Shown here: piece after piece, positions 26,956 through 34,508 of the stretch
Layout of the letters: the number at the start of each line of letters is the position of its first letter
Numbering within the stretch: the first letter of the stretch is position 1
Source: FEB-22 sp003105195
GTDB lineage: Bacteria > Pseudomonadota > Alphaproteobacteria > Rhizobiales > Xanthobacteraceae
Direction: 5' to 3'
DNA length: 64,000 nucleotides
NCBI GenBank assembly: GCA_027493405.1
Contig: JAOSKV010000007.1
Location: forward strand, 72,837-136,836
The notes under the pieces: generated by a model
The model's database searches: none
What the model saw: the letters and a program-made list of their open reading frames with translations, nothing else
What the model was told of the DNA's origin: nothing
Translations under genes and position numbers: made by a program

Positions 26956-28527
26956 TCAGGCCGGTTCGTCCTCCGGCTTCCCGCGGCCCGGCCATCGTTC
27001 GTGGGTGAGCGGGATCACGAGCGTCGCGTCCAGCCCCTCGGGGCCGAAGCTCCGGCGCAGCTCGCCGTTGAGCTGCCGCTCGATGACCATTCCGATCAGG
27101 CGCGATCCGAATCCGGGCTTGCGCGCCCGCTTCGGCGGGGGGCCGTTGCGTTCCTTCCAGTGGAACGTCAGCATCGGGCCGCGTTCGGTGCGGTCCACCG
27201 ACCAGAGGATCTCGAGCCGGCCCTTCGGGCTCGACAGGCCGCCATACTTCATCGCATTGGTGGCGAGCTCGTGCACGGCGGTGCTCAGGCCGAAGGTCTG
27301 GTCCGGCTCCAGGAACACGTCGGGTCCCGCGAAGGCGACGCGGTCGACATAGGGGGCGAGCAGCGTGCGCATCAGCTCCATCAGCGAGGTCGATCTCCAG
27401 CCGCCTTCGGTGATCAGGCGGTGCGCGTTGGCGAGCGCGAGCACGCGCGCCTCGTACTTGCTCACGAGCTCCGCCAGGTTGCGCGAGTTCCTGGCGGTCT
27501 GCGAGAACAGCGCGAGGAGCTGGGAGAAGAGATTGCCCGAGCGGTGCCGGAGCTCGCGGATCATGAGCTCGTGCCGCTGGTCGAGCAGCTGGCGCTGGAT
27601 CGCGCCGGCGATCACGTTCGCGGCGGCGGCGAGGAACGACACGTCGTGCGCCTCGAAGCGCAGCTTCCGCCGCGCATGGGCCGTGAGCGCGCCGTAGGCG
27701 CGGCCGTCGGGACCTGCGATCGGCACCGCGATGCCGCTGGTGACGCCGTGCTCCGCGAGCAGCGGCGCGCCCGAGAAGCGCGTCTCCTGCGCGAGATCCT
27801 CCAGCACGACGGGCCTGCCGCTGGCGAGCGCATGGCCCGCGTGGGTCCCGGGCCCGGTCGAGACGTGCGCGGCCCCGACCAGGCCCGGCTTCCAGCCGAT
27901 GCCGGCGCGCAGCAGGAACTCGGCGTCGCCCGGAACCAGCTCGAGGATCTTGACGAACTCGACCCCGAGCATCTCGGCGACGGTCGCGACCATCTCGTCG
28001 AACAGCTTCTGCAGGTCGGTCTCGGTGAGCGCCCGGGCCCCGATCCGGGCGATCGCCTCCTGCTGGCGGGCACGGACGCGCAGCTCGCGGTCGAGTCGAA
28101 CGCGGTCCGTCACGTCGCGGCAGATGCCGAGCATCTGCACGGCCTCGCCGTTCTCGACGATCACGGTCCCCGACGCCTCCACCCAGTGCTCCTCCTCGGC
28201 GTCCGTCGCGGGAAGCCGGTACTGCACCGAATAGGCTCCGAACGTCCGCAGCGCCTCGCGGATCGCGGCCAGCACGGCAGCCCGGTCCTGCGCATGGATG
28301 TGGCTCTCGAAGAACGCGAAGCTGCCGTCGAAGGAGGCGGGCGGCAGGCGATGGATCCGCTCGAGGTTGCTCGACCAGGTCAGCCGGCCGGCCCGCACGT
28401 CCCAGGACCAGATGCCGATCTGGCCGGACTCGAGCGCGATCCGGATCGAATCCAGGTTCGGGAAGAACGGCCGCAGCGCCGCGTCCGCTTTCGGCTTGCC
28501 GTCTTGCTGGGGAGATGGGTTCGCCAC
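26956..28527 (-). CDS. HWE-family sensor histidine kinase (PAS-GAF-HWE)
   Basis: This cytoplasmic 523-residue kinase has no membrane segment. A PAS domain (about 20-140) starts LDSIRIALESGQIGIWSWD and ends MLGICRDVTDRVRLDREL. A GAF domain (about 165-310) follows, with GTHAGHALASGRPVVLEDLA and GIAVPIAGPDGRAYGALTAH. The HWE kinase core has the phospho-acceptor His in MIRELRHRSGNLFSQLLAL, the N-box HELATNAMKYG, and the family signature WKERNGPP. HWE kinases are the usual partners of PhyR in the general stress response, and phyR lies 2.9 kb away. It has no GGAAC-type promoter that I can see. It is convergent with mfnB-folB. Confidence 0.88.
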   Translation of the reverse strand: MANPSPQQDGKPKADAALRPFFPNLDSIRIALESGQIGIWSWDVRAGRLTWSSNLERIHRLPPASFDGSFAFFESHIHAQDRAAVLAAIREALRTFGAYSVQYRLPATDAEEEHWVEASGTVIVENGEAVQMLGICRDVTDRVRLDRELRVRARQQEAIARIGARALTETDLQKLFDEMVATVAEMLGVEFVKILELVPGDAEFLLRAGIGWKPGLVGAAHVSTGPGTHAGHALASGRPVVLEDLAQETRFSGAPLLAEHGVTSGIAVPIAGPDGRAYGALTAHARRKLRFEAHDVSFLAAAANVIAGAIQRQLLDQRHELMIRELRHRSGNLFSQLLALFSQTARNSRNLAELVSKYEARVLALANAHRLITEGGWRSTSLMELMRTLLAPYVDRVAFAGPDVFLEPDQTFGLSTAVHELATNAMKYGGLSSPKGRLEILWSVDRTERGPMLTFHWKERNGPPPKRARKPGFGSRLIGMVIERQLNGELRRSFGPEGLDATLVIPLTHERWPGRGKPEDEPA

Positions 28528-28891
28528 GGCTCGTCCTCAGCGGTTCGTCCGCTTGTTCTCCGCATGTGGGCGGCGCTGCGGCCCGCATGCGGGCGGCCCC
28601 GCGCGGGTGATTTCAGCATATCGGTCCGGTCATCTCCACCGGCGGGCCGGCGCGGCAGGCCGACCCATCGCCGTGCCCTGTCGAGACATGACGCTTCCCG
28701 GCCGGGTGTCGTCGAAAGCGGAAAGTCACGGTTGAAACTCGCGAGCCGAGTGAAGGTTGCGCCCGCGCGGCCCTCTGCAGGGCATGGAACCTATCAGCCG
28801 CGCTTCACGTTTTGCCAGCGTCGCGTCATGCGGCGCGGGGGTCCTCGATCGACGCCTCCGTCGCGGAGCCCGTCGACAAGGAGGATTATCC
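28528..28891. other. Intergenic region between the HWE kinase and DUF3309 gene
   Basis: The region holds the start-side control of the leftward kinase and an EcfG-type promoter for the rightward DUF3309 gene (28786-28811). No protein-coding signal is visible. No GGAAC-type promoter facing the kinase was seen. Confidence 0.5.
28786..28811 (+). promoter_or_regulatory. EcfG-type general stress promoter (DUF3309 gene)
   Basis: GGAAC at 28786-28790 and CGTT at 28808-28811 are spaced by 17 bases, matching the EcfG consensus. The predicted start of transcription lies about 70 bases before the ATG at 28892. Confidence 0.65.
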
Positions 28892-29050
28892 ATGACTCTC
28901 GGCACCGTGCTTCTCATCCTGTTGATCCTGTTGCTGCTCGGCGTCGTTCCCCGCTGGCCCTACAGCGCCGGCTGGGGCTACGGCCCGTCGGGCGTGGTCG
29001 GGGTGGTGCTGGTGATCGTCCTCGTCCTGGTTCTGGTCGGACGAGTCTAG
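28892..29050 (+). CDS. DUF3309 family small membrane protein
   Basis: This 52-residue protein is almost entirely hydrophobic. Two membrane segments (about residues 2-19 and 34-51) flank the polar loop PRWPYSAGWGYGPSG, which identifies DUF3309. The ribosome site AGGAGG lies nine bases before the ATG. The molecular function is unknown. In alphaproteobacteria such genes commonly belong to the EcfG stress regulon, and here the promoter supports that. It ends facing the convergent secreted-protein gene, with a GC-rich hairpin between. Confidence 0.85.
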   Translation: MTLGTVLLILLILLLLGVVPRWPYSAGWGYGPSGVVGVVLVIVLVLVLVGRV

Positions 29051-29074
29051 CTCTGCGGCATGAGAGCCGCTTGG

Positions 29075-29099
29075 GCAGCCGCGCCGCCAGCGCGGCTGC
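29075..29099. terminator. Bidirectional hairpin between convergent genes
   Basis: A perfect 10-base inverted repeat, GCAGCCGCGC/GCGCGGCTGC, with a five-base loop lies between the DUF3309 gene and the leftward secreted-protein gene. There is no T tract, so it may only stall or protect transcripts. Confidence 0.45.
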
Positions 29100-29172
29100 A
29101 GCTTCGTCGCGCTGTCCTGCAGCTGCCCGTCATGGAGAACGTGGACGGGGCCGGGCGCCCCACGCAACCCGG

Positions 29173-29727
29173 TCAGGGCGCGCGAGCGAGGGCGGCGTAA
29201 TGCGGCCCGTCCGCGATACCGGAGAGGCACCGCCCGGGGCGATGCGGCGCCGTCGGATCCGCATAGGGACTGAACGGCGACTCGCAGCCGATCGGCAAGT
29301 CCGCCTCCTTGCGCTTCGGGACATCCACCGTGAGCGGAGCCGCATGGGCCGTCGCGCTGTCGCGCACCGTCACGGCCGGCAGCACGATGTCCCGGGCCGT
29401 GATGGTCGCGTTGCCGACCGGGCCGGTGCGGAAGATCTCCCGGCCGCCCGCGTCGCGGTAGATGATCGTGACGTCGTGAACGCCGACGATCTCGATGGCG
29501 GCGATCCGCTTCGCTTCCTTCGCGGCGGCCGCGCGCGGCAGCCTGTCGCCCTTGCGGTCGCGGTTGATGCTCGCCGAGATCGCGGGCTCCTGACCGGCCC
29601 GCGCGAGGTCGACGCTCGGCCACTGCAGCGCCGGATCCTTCGGAAGCGAGAGCCCGACCGCGACCGCGCATGCGGCGAGCGCCATGATCGGCACGCCGCG
29701 CAGCACCTGCCACGAATCGCGAAGCAT
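29173..29727 (-). CDS. Secreted protein of unknown function under stress promoter
   Basis: This 184-residue protein has an N-terminal hydrophobic segment (VPIMALAACAVAVGLSL), which may be a signal anchor or signal peptide. The middle holds IEIVGVHDVTIIYRDAGGREIFRTG, a two-strand beta unit, and the end holds ADLPIGCESPFSPYADPTAPHRPGRCL with two cysteines that may pair. The tail motif is one I associate with hypothetical secreted proteins of Bradyrhizobium relatives. No enzymatic residues stand out. An EcfG-type promoter lies 70-95 bases upstream, so stress induction is likely. Confidence 0.7.
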   Translation of the reverse strand: MLRDSWQVLRGVPIMALAACAVAVGLSLPKDPALQWPSVDLARAGQEPAISASINRDRKGDRLPRAAAAKEAKRIAAIEIVGVHDVTIIYRDAGGREIFRTGPVGNATITARDIVLPAVTVRDSATAHAAPLTVDVPKRKEADLPIGCESPFSPYADPTAPHRPGRCLSGIADGPHYAALARAP

Positions 29728-29796
29728 CTTGGTGCACTCCGCATGGGGTTTTCGAGCTTGCGCGCGAACCGGGATCCTCGATCCCGGCTTCGGGGA

Positions 29797-29821
29797 AACG
29801 CCTTGGCCGAACGGCGGTTCC
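29797..29821 (-). promoter_or_regulatory. EcfG-type general stress promoter (secreted protein gene)
   Basis: On the minus strand GGAAC (29821-29817) and CGTT (29800-29797) are spaced by 16 bases. The site faces the gene starting at 29727. Confidence 0.65.
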
Positions 29822-30009
29822 GCGCACGCCGCCGCCTCGCTTCGGTGCCGACGAAACGCCCGGAACCAAACGTCACGACGCGCATTGTCGCGGCATCCGG
29901 CCGCCCGTTCTTCCCCTCCCCGTGCTTGGCCGGTCTTGGGCGTAGCCGACGCGGTGGTCGGCTACGCCCTTGTTTTTCTCGCGGGAGGCGCGGCCTGCGG
30001 ACGCGCTGC

Positions 30010-30034
30010 GGAACGCGGCGAGGCGCAGGCCGTT
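30010..30034 (+). promoter_or_regulatory. EcfG-type general stress promoter (csbD)
   Basis: GGAAC at 30010-30014 and CGTT at 30031-30034 have a 16-base spacer, and the csbD start codon follows 34 bases later. This is a perfect match to the EcfG consensus. Confidence 0.7.
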
Positions 30035-30067
30035 GCATTCGTGCTCACAACTCGAAAGGAGAAGGCG

Positions 30068-30268
30068 ATGAACTGGGATCGCATCGAAGGCAACTGGAAG
30101 CAGTTCAAGGGTCAGGTGCAGCAGAAGTGGGGCAAGCTCACCAACGACGACCTCGACACCATCGAGGGCAAGCGCACCGAGCTCGCCGGTCGCCTGCAGG
30201 ATCGCTACGGGGTCGCCAAGGACGAAGCCGAGCGCCAGATCGACGACTGGCTGAAGACGTCGCACTGA
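30068..30268 (+). CDS. CsbD family stress protein
   Basis: This 66-residue, highly charged soluble protein matches CsbD from end to end: MNWDRIEGNWKQFKGQVQQK at the start, WGKLTNDDLDTIEGKRTELA in the middle, and YGVAKDEAERQIDDWL at the end. CsbD proteins are small, helical and partly disordered, abundant under general stress, with no defined activity. The AAAGGAGAAGG ribosome site is strong. The promoter at 30010-30034 places it under EcfG. A long hairpin follows. Confidence 0.93.
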   Translation: MNWDRIEGNWKQFKGQVQQKWGKLTNDDLDTIEGKRTELAGRLQDRYGVAKDEAERQIDDWLKTSH

Positions 30269-30311
30269 CGCCTCGTTCGCGCGGCGCGCCGCAAGGCGCG
30301 CCGCCGCGAAT

Positions 30312-30347
30312 CAGAACGGGGTGAGGGATCTCCCTCACCCCGTTCTG
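30312..30347. terminator. Bidirectional terminator, 17-base perfect inverted repeat
   Basis: CAGAACGGGGTGAGGGA and its reverse complement are separated by only two bases. It lies between the convergent csbD and phyR genes, so it can end transcription in both directions. A second GC-rich inverted repeat, GCGGCGCGCC/GGCGCGCCGC, lies just before it near 30279-30303. Confidence 0.7.
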
Positions 30348-30385
30348 CTGTGGCGGCTGTGCCCGGAACTGAGCCGTCGGGCGAG

Positions 30386-31189
30386 CTACGCGATCGCGCG
30401 CCGCTCGCGCCGCTTGGCGTTGCGCGAGAAGAACAGCGCCTGGCTCGCGATCGCGGACACCATGGCGGGCTGGAACGGCTTCGCCAGCAGGAAGGCCGGC
30501 TCCGGCCGTTCGCCGGTGAGGAAGCGCTCCGGATAGGCCGTGATGAAGATCACCGGCACTTCGAAGCTGCGCAGCAGGTCGTTGACCGCATCCAGGCCCG
30601 AGCTGCCGTCGGCGAGCTGGATGTCGGCCAGGATCAGGCCCGGTTGCTTGGTCTTGGTGAGGGCGAGGGCCTCGCTGTGGGTGCGGGCGACTCCGAGCAC
30701 GCGATGGCCGAGGCTCTCCACCAGCGTCTCGAGATCCATGGCGATGAAGGTCTCGTCCTCGATGATCAGCACGTCGGTCGCGATCTCGGAGGCGAGCTCC
30801 CGGCCGGACTCCTCGACCAGGGCGCGCAGCGTCGGGATGTCGACGTCGAGGATCGCGGCCGCGTCATCCTCCGAGAAGCCTTCCAACGCCACAAGGAGAA
30901 ACGCCTGGCGTGGTTGCGGCGTGATGCTGGCGAGCTTCTGCTCGGCCGGCAGGCTCTTGTCGGCAGGGATAGAATTCCCATTAAGTGGGACCGAGTTCCA
31001 TATCTTTGTGAATACGCGGTAGAGCGCCACCCGCGGCCCGCGCTTGTCCGTCATGACGCTGGGGTCCTGGATCAGCGCCTCCAGCGTCGCCGCGACATAG
31101 GCGTCTCCGGAGCTCTGGCTCCCGGTCAGCGCCCGCGCATAGCGCCGCAGAAACGGCAAATGCTGGGCGACGGCTTCGGATTTCGGCAC
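30386..31189 (-). CDS. phyR: General stress response regulator PhyR
   Basis: PhyR is the anti-anti-sigma switch of the alphaproteobacterial general stress response: once phosphorylated it binds NepR and frees EcfG. The 267-residue protein has a sigma-like N-terminal domain (about 1-130; HLPFLRRYARALTGSQSSGDA and ASITPQPRQAFLLVALEGFSEDDAA). A receiver domain follows, with acidic residues in IIEDETFIA, the phospho-acceptor Asp189 in LILADIQL, and Lys237 in FLLAKPFQP. I chose the GTG at 31189, with GGGAGGG upstream, because it gives the usual family length; the ORF extends further without similarity. It is divergent from nepR-ecfG, with back-to-back EcfG promoters. Confidence 0.95.
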   Translation of the reverse strand: MPKSEAVAQHLPFLRRYARALTGSQSSGDAYVAATLEALIQDPSVMTDKRGPRVALYRVFTKIWNSVPLNGNSIPADKSLPAEQKLASITPQPRQAFLLVALEGFSEDDAAAILDVDIPTLRALVEESGRELASEIATDVLIIEDETFIAMDLETLVESLGHRVLGVARTHSEALALTKTKQPGLILADIQLADGSSGLDAVNDLLRSFEVPVIFITAYPERFLTGERPEPAFLLAKPFQPAMVSAIASQALFFSRNAKRRERRAIA

Positions 31190-31225
31190 AAGACCCTCCC
31201 ACGGTTCCCTGAACTTACGCCCTCC

Positions 31226-31250
31226 AACGTCGCGGGCCAAAAAAAGTTCC
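31226..31250 (-). promoter_or_regulatory. EcfG-type promoter of phyR
   Basis: On the minus strand GGAAC (31250-31246) and CGTT (31229-31226) have a 16-base spacer. The phyR start lies 37 bases downstream, which indicates autoregulation of the module. Confidence 0.7.
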
Positions 31251-31258
31251 CTGCGGCC

Positions 31259-31283
31259 GGAACGAACGGTGTTCCCTGGCGTT
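31259..31283 (+). promoter_or_regulatory. EcfG-type promoter of nepR-ecfG
   Basis: GGAAC at 31259-31263 and CGTT at 31280-31283 have a 16-base spacer. It lies nine bases from the opposing phyR promoter and drives nepR (ATG at 31350). Confidence 0.7.
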
Positions 31284-31349
31284 CTACCGGGACCGACGCG
31301 CTCGGGGGCCGCGACCGCGCAATGGCTTCGGCGAGACGGGGGGCATCGA

Positions 31350-31598
31350 ATGAGCGAACGCAAGACGGATAGGCCCGGAACCGTGATGCAAACCGACGTA
31401 ATGCCACGCAAGAGCGGAGGGCGTCTCGGACGGGAGGTCCAGACCAAGATCGGTCAGCAGCTCCGTGCCATGTACGACGACGTCGTCAAGCAGGGCGTCC
31501 CGGACCGGTTTACCGACCTGCTGAAACAGCTCGACAAGGGCGAGGGCCAGGACAAGCGCCATGACGACAACCGCGACGAGAAGGGGTCGTCCGAATGA
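31350..31598 (+). CDS. nepR: Anti-sigma factor NepR
   Basis: NepR sequesters EcfG until phosphorylated PhyR takes it away. The 82-residue protein has the expected flexible basic N-terminus and the conserved two-helix core IGQQLRAMYDDVVKQGVPDR followed by FTDLLKQLD. The ATG at 31350 is chosen over upstream in-frame codons because the core begins about 30 residues in, as in known NepR proteins. Its stop overlaps the ecfG start by four bases (ATGA), as in most alphaproteobacteria, which couples their translation. Confidence 0.93.
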   Translation: MSERKTDRPGTVMQTDVMPRKSGGRLGREVQTKIGQQLRAMYDDVVKQGVPDRFTDLLKQLDKGEGQDKRHDDNRDEKGSSE

Positions 31599-32146
31599 CG
31601 CTCACACCCGACACGCGCGACGAGATCCTCGCGGCGGTGCCGAGCCTGCGCGCCTTCGCGATTTCACTGTGCGGCAACGTGGACCGCGCCGACGACCTGG
31701 TCCAGGAGACGCTGCTGCGCGCGCTCGCCAACATCGATTCCTTCCAGCCCGGCACCAACATGTCGGCCTGGCTGTTCACGATCCTGCGGAACTTCTTCCG
31801 ATCCGAGTACCGCAAGCGGCGACGCGAGGTCGAGGACAATGACGGCAGCTATGCCGAAAGCCTCAAGTCCCAGCCGGAGCAGAACGGCCGCGTGGAGTTC
31901 TCGGAGTTCAAGGCCGCGCTCGCCAAGCTGCCGCCGGACCAGCGCGAGGCGCTGATCCTGGTGGGCGCGTCCGGCTTCTCCTACGAAGAGGCTGCGGCCA
32001 TCTGCGAATGCGCCGTCGGCACCATCAAGAGCCGGGTCAACCGCGCCCGCACGCGCCTCGCCGAGCTGCTGGCCATCGAAGGCGCCGATGATTTCGGCCC
32101 CGATCGCACGACGCGCGCGATCCTGAGCGCCGGCGGCCGTCGCTGA
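31595..32146 (+). CDS. ecfG: General stress ECF sigma factor EcfG
   Basis: This 183-residue sigma factor directs RNA polymerase to GGAAC-N16/17-CGTT promoters. Region 2 shows LRAFAISLCGNVDRADDLVQ and FTILRNFFRSEYRKRRR. Region 4 shows LPPDQREALILVGASGFSYE and VGTIKSRVNRARTRL. It has the small size typical of EcfG with little between the two domains. It is the third element of the phyR-nepR-ecfG module, and six EcfG-type promoters besides its own lie within the surrounding 4 kb. Confidence 0.94.
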   Translation: MTLTPDTRDEILAAVPSLRAFAISLCGNVDRADDLVQETLLRALANIDSFQPGTNMSAWLFTILRNFFRSEYRKRRREVEDNDGSYAESLKSQPEQNGRVEFSEFKAALAKLPPDQREALILVGASGFSYEEAAAICECAVGTIKSRVNRARTRLAELLAIEGADDFGPDRTTRAILSAGGRR

Positions 32147-32314
32147 TCCCGTCGATCGACCCGTGAGGGTCGCGCTCCCGCTCCCAGGGGGCGGGATCGT
32201 GCTTGCCGTGAGCGCGCCGGTGCGCGTCCGCGAGCCGTTGCATGCGTGCAAAGGCGAAGCTCGCCCGATCGATGACGACCGGACGAGCTCGCGCGTTGCG
32301 TGTGGGAGATCGCC

Positions 32315-32491
32315 TCAGACGCCGGGGGAACGGCGCCGCACCAGGCCGATGATCGCCGAGATCAGGAACAGCGCGATCGCGACGAAGAAGATGATCTTGG
32401 CGATCTCGATCGCGACGCCGGCAACCCCGCCGAAGCCGAGCACCGCCGCAATCAGCGCGACCACCAGGAATGTCAGAGCCCAACCGAGCAT
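32315..32491 (-). CDS. DUF1328 family small membrane protein
   Basis: This 58-residue protein starts MLGWALTFLVVALIAAVLGF and continues GVAGVAIEIAKIIFFVAIAL before a basic tail LVRRRSPGV, the standard DUF1328 (UPF0391) pattern with two membrane helices. Function is unknown. The in-frame ORF extends upstream, but the family start and an EcfG-type promoter 45-70 bases upstream fix the ATG at 32491. It is convergent with ecfG. Confidence 0.9.
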   Translation of the reverse strand: MLGWALTFLVVALIAAVLGFGGVAGVAIEIAKIIFFVAIALFLISAIIGLVRRRSPGV

Positions 32492-32535
32492 GGTCACCTC
32501 TCGTTCTCGTGCGGCGTCGGCCGCTTCGAGCGAAG

Positions 32536-32560
32536 AACGACCGGCGGCTCGGAAAGTTCC
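32536..32560 (-). promoter_or_regulatory. EcfG-type promoter of the DUF1328 gene
   Basis: On the minus strand GGAAC (32560-32556) and CGTT (32539-32536) have a 16-base spacer and face the DUF1328 gene starting at 32491. Confidence 0.68.
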
Positions 32561-32621
32561 CCGGGGAACTGCTCTCGATGCGTGACCTGCGACGAGAAGC
32601 GCGCGCACATCTTGTCTCGCT

Positions 32622-32646
32622 GGAACACGATCCGTGAGGTTTCGTT
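32622..32646 (+). promoter_or_regulatory. EcfG-type promoter of the glycine-zipper lipoprotein gene
   Basis: GGAAC at 32622-32626 and CGTT at 32643-32646 have a 16-base spacer, 88 bases before the lipoprotein ATG at 32734. Confidence 0.65.
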
Positions 32647-32733
32647 GTCCCGGTGCCCGCCAGCCGCGCCCGCGGAGAGCCTGCCGGGCCGTCCCGCGGA
32701 TCCTCCGTGCGGTCGTATCCAGGGGAGACCATC

Positions 32734-33006
32734 ATGCGGAAAATTCTTCTCGTGGCCGTGACGGCCGTCGCGGTGACCGGCTGCACGCAGACCGCACGCC
32801 AGGACCGCGTGCTCGGAGGCGCCGTCGTCGGCGGGGCCACCGGCGCAGCGATCGGCGGCATCGCGAGCCGTTCGGTCGGTGGCGCCGTGGCGGGCGGCGT
32901 GATCGGCGCCGCGGCGGGCGGAATCCTCGGCGCCGCGACCGCGCCCGCGGAGCCCTGCTACGTGCGCACGCGCTCGGGCCGCCTGCGCCGCGTCGCCTGC
33001 TATTGA
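32734..33006 (+). CDS. Glycine-zipper lipoprotein
   Basis: This 90-residue protein has a lipoprotein signal (MRKILLVAVTAVAVTGCTQT) with the lipidated Cys17 in VTGC. A glycine-zipper region follows (LGGAVVGGATGAAIGGIASR and GAVAGGVIGAAAGGILGAAT), like the 17 kDa antigen/SlyB class of outer-membrane envelope-stress proteins. The tail CYVRTRSGRLRRVACY carries two cysteines. The AGGGGAG ribosome site supports the start. It is the last gene of the stress cluster, with its own EcfG promoter, so it probably stabilises the envelope under stress. Confidence 0.85.
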   Translation: MRKILLVAVTAVAVTGCTQTARQDRVLGGAVVGGATGAAIGGIASRSVGGAVAGGVIGAAAGGILGAATAPAEPCYVRTRSGRLRRVACY

Positions 33007-33121
33007 GAAGGCGGGATGTAGCGCGGGTCAGCGTCCGTCAGGACGCCTGACGCGCCGATCACTCTTGGCGACGAGTCCGCCGGCGGGTTGCACGGCTTCG
33101 CCGCTGACCCGCCCGACGTCC

Positions 33122-34360
33122 CTACGTGCCCGGGCTCGCGAGCGAGAACCCGGCGATCCGCTTGTAGCTCTCGGAGAGCGCGCGCAGCTCGTCCTGGGTG
33201 ATGTAGGCGTCGAGATCGTCGAATGGCCGGTCGCCGGTGAGCTCCTCGACCTTGATGTTGATGAAGTCCGGCGGGTGCTCGCGGTTGGTGCGCACGATCC
33301 GCGCGGTGGCCTCGCGCCGCGCCTCCTCGTAGGCCTTGAGCGCCGCCGGCACGTCGGGCCCGGTGGCGAGGCAGTCGGCGAGCGTGCGCGCGTCGATCGC
33401 GCCTTGCGCGGCGCCGTTCGAGCCGCGCGGATACATCGGATGCGCCGCGTCGCCCGCCAGCGTCACCCGGCCGAAGCTCCATTGCCCGATCGGATCCTTG
33501 TCGACCATCGGGTACTCGAGCACGAAGTCCGCCTTGCGGATCATCGCCGGGACGTCGAGCCAGTCGAAGCGCCAGCTCTCGTAGATCGGCAGGAAGTCGG
33601 CGGGATCTCCCGGCCGGTTCCAGTCGTTCTTCTTCGCCAGCGCGTCCTGCTTGATCTCGGCCATCCAGTTGACCAGCTGCGTCCCCGCGCCGTCCACGTC
33701 GTCGACGATCGGATAGACCACGATCTTGCCCGTGAGGATCGAGCCGATGCGCATATAGCTGCGCCCGGTCAGGATCGGCTTCATCCGCGTCACGCCGCGC
33801 CAGGTGTTGATGCCCGCGAAGGCGACGTCGTCGTCGGGGTGGAAGCGCTTGCGCACCACCGAGTTGATGCCGTCGCAGGCGATCGCGGCGCGCGCCCGCA
33901 CCGGCTCCGCGCTGCGGCCCGTGCTGGTCTCGGTGAATGCGATGGTCACGCCCTCGGCGTCCTGCGCGAGGTCCACGCAGGTGCGGTCGGTGCGGATGCG
34001 ATCGGGACGGAGCGCCGCGCAGGCCGCGCCATAGAGGATCAGGTGCAGCCTGCCGCGGTGGATGCCGACTTCCGGGTGCGGATAGCCGGCGAGCTTGCCG
34101 CGCGGCTCCTTGTAGATCAGCTGCCCGAAGCGGTTGAAGAAGCAGCTCTCGGCGTTCTCGATGCCGGCCGCGAGCAATTGCTCGGAAACGCCGAGCGCCG
34201 CGAACTCGCGCATGGCGTGCGGCAGCAGCGTGATGCCGACGCCGAGCTCCTTCACCTCGCTCGCGCGCTCGTAGACCCGGCAGGCGATGCCCCGCCGGTG
34301 CAGGTTGAGCGCCAGCGACAGGCCCGTGATGCCGCCGCCGATGATCGCGATGTCCGTCAC
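33122..34360 (-). CDS. FAD-dependent monooxygenase (UbiH/salicylate hydroxylase type)
   Basis: This 412-residue flavoprotein has the Rossmann dinucleotide motif DIAIIGGGITGLSLALNLHR at the start, the middle DG motif RAAIACDGINSVVRK, and the second FAD motif FGRVTLAGDAAHPMYPRGSN. These define class A single-component aromatic hydroxylases, such as salicylate or 3-hydroxybenzoate hydroxylases. The GTG at 34360 starts VTDIAIIGGG directly before the Rossmann fold; the longer ORF adds unrelated sequence. It is divergent from a xanthine/uracil-type permease and stands alone in its operon. The substrate may be aromatic or a purine-like ring, but this is not shown. Confidence 0.86.
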   Translation of the reverse strand: MTDIAIIGGGITGLSLALNLHRRGIACRVYERASEVKELGVGITLLPHAMREFAALGVSEQLLAAGIENAESCFFNRFGQLIYKEPRGKLAGYPHPEVGIHRGRLHLILYGAACAALRPDRIRTDRTCVDLAQDAEGVTIAFTETSTGRSAEPVRARAAIACDGINSVVRKRFHPDDDVAFAGINTWRGVTRMKPILTGRSYMRIGSILTGKIVVYPIVDDVDGAGTQLVNWMAEIKQDALAKKNDWNRPGDPADFLPIYESWRFDWLDVPAMIRKADFVLEYPMVDKDPIGQWSFGRVTLAGDAAHPMYPRGSNGAAQGAIDARTLADCLATGPDVPAALKAYEEARREATARIVRTNREHPPDFINIKVEELTGDRPFDDLDAYITQDELRALSESYKRIAGFSLASPGT

Positions 34361-34508
34361 GCGGATCCTCCGCTTCTTCCCATCCAGGTTAGCACGGTCG
34401 CCGCGGGCCGCGGCAGCTGGGGACGGCGGTTCCATCCGGCTTGACCCGGCGCATCGCGCGCACCCAAGCTCGCGCCCGGCGGCGGGCCGCCGCCGGGGGG
34501 AGGGTGCC

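Larger units (their letters stand above)
29728..30067. other. Divergent region between stress genes (29173-29727 and csbD)
   Basis: This 340-base region contains no gene. It carries two opposing EcfG-type promoters, at 29797-29821 (leftward) and 30010-30034 (rightward). A third half match, GGAAC-N16-CATT, occurs at 29862-29886. Confidence 0.55.

Noticed and set aside
29862..29886. A further EcfG promoter (GGAAC-N16-CATT)
   Set aside because: The -10 element deviates (CATT for CGTT), and a perfect site lies closer to csbD at 30010-30034.
26902..30324. A 1140-codon open frame on the plus strand
   Set aside because: It is the antisense of the HWE kinase and runs through several small genes. 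It is basic and low in any family motif, as expected for shadow frames in GC-rich DNA.
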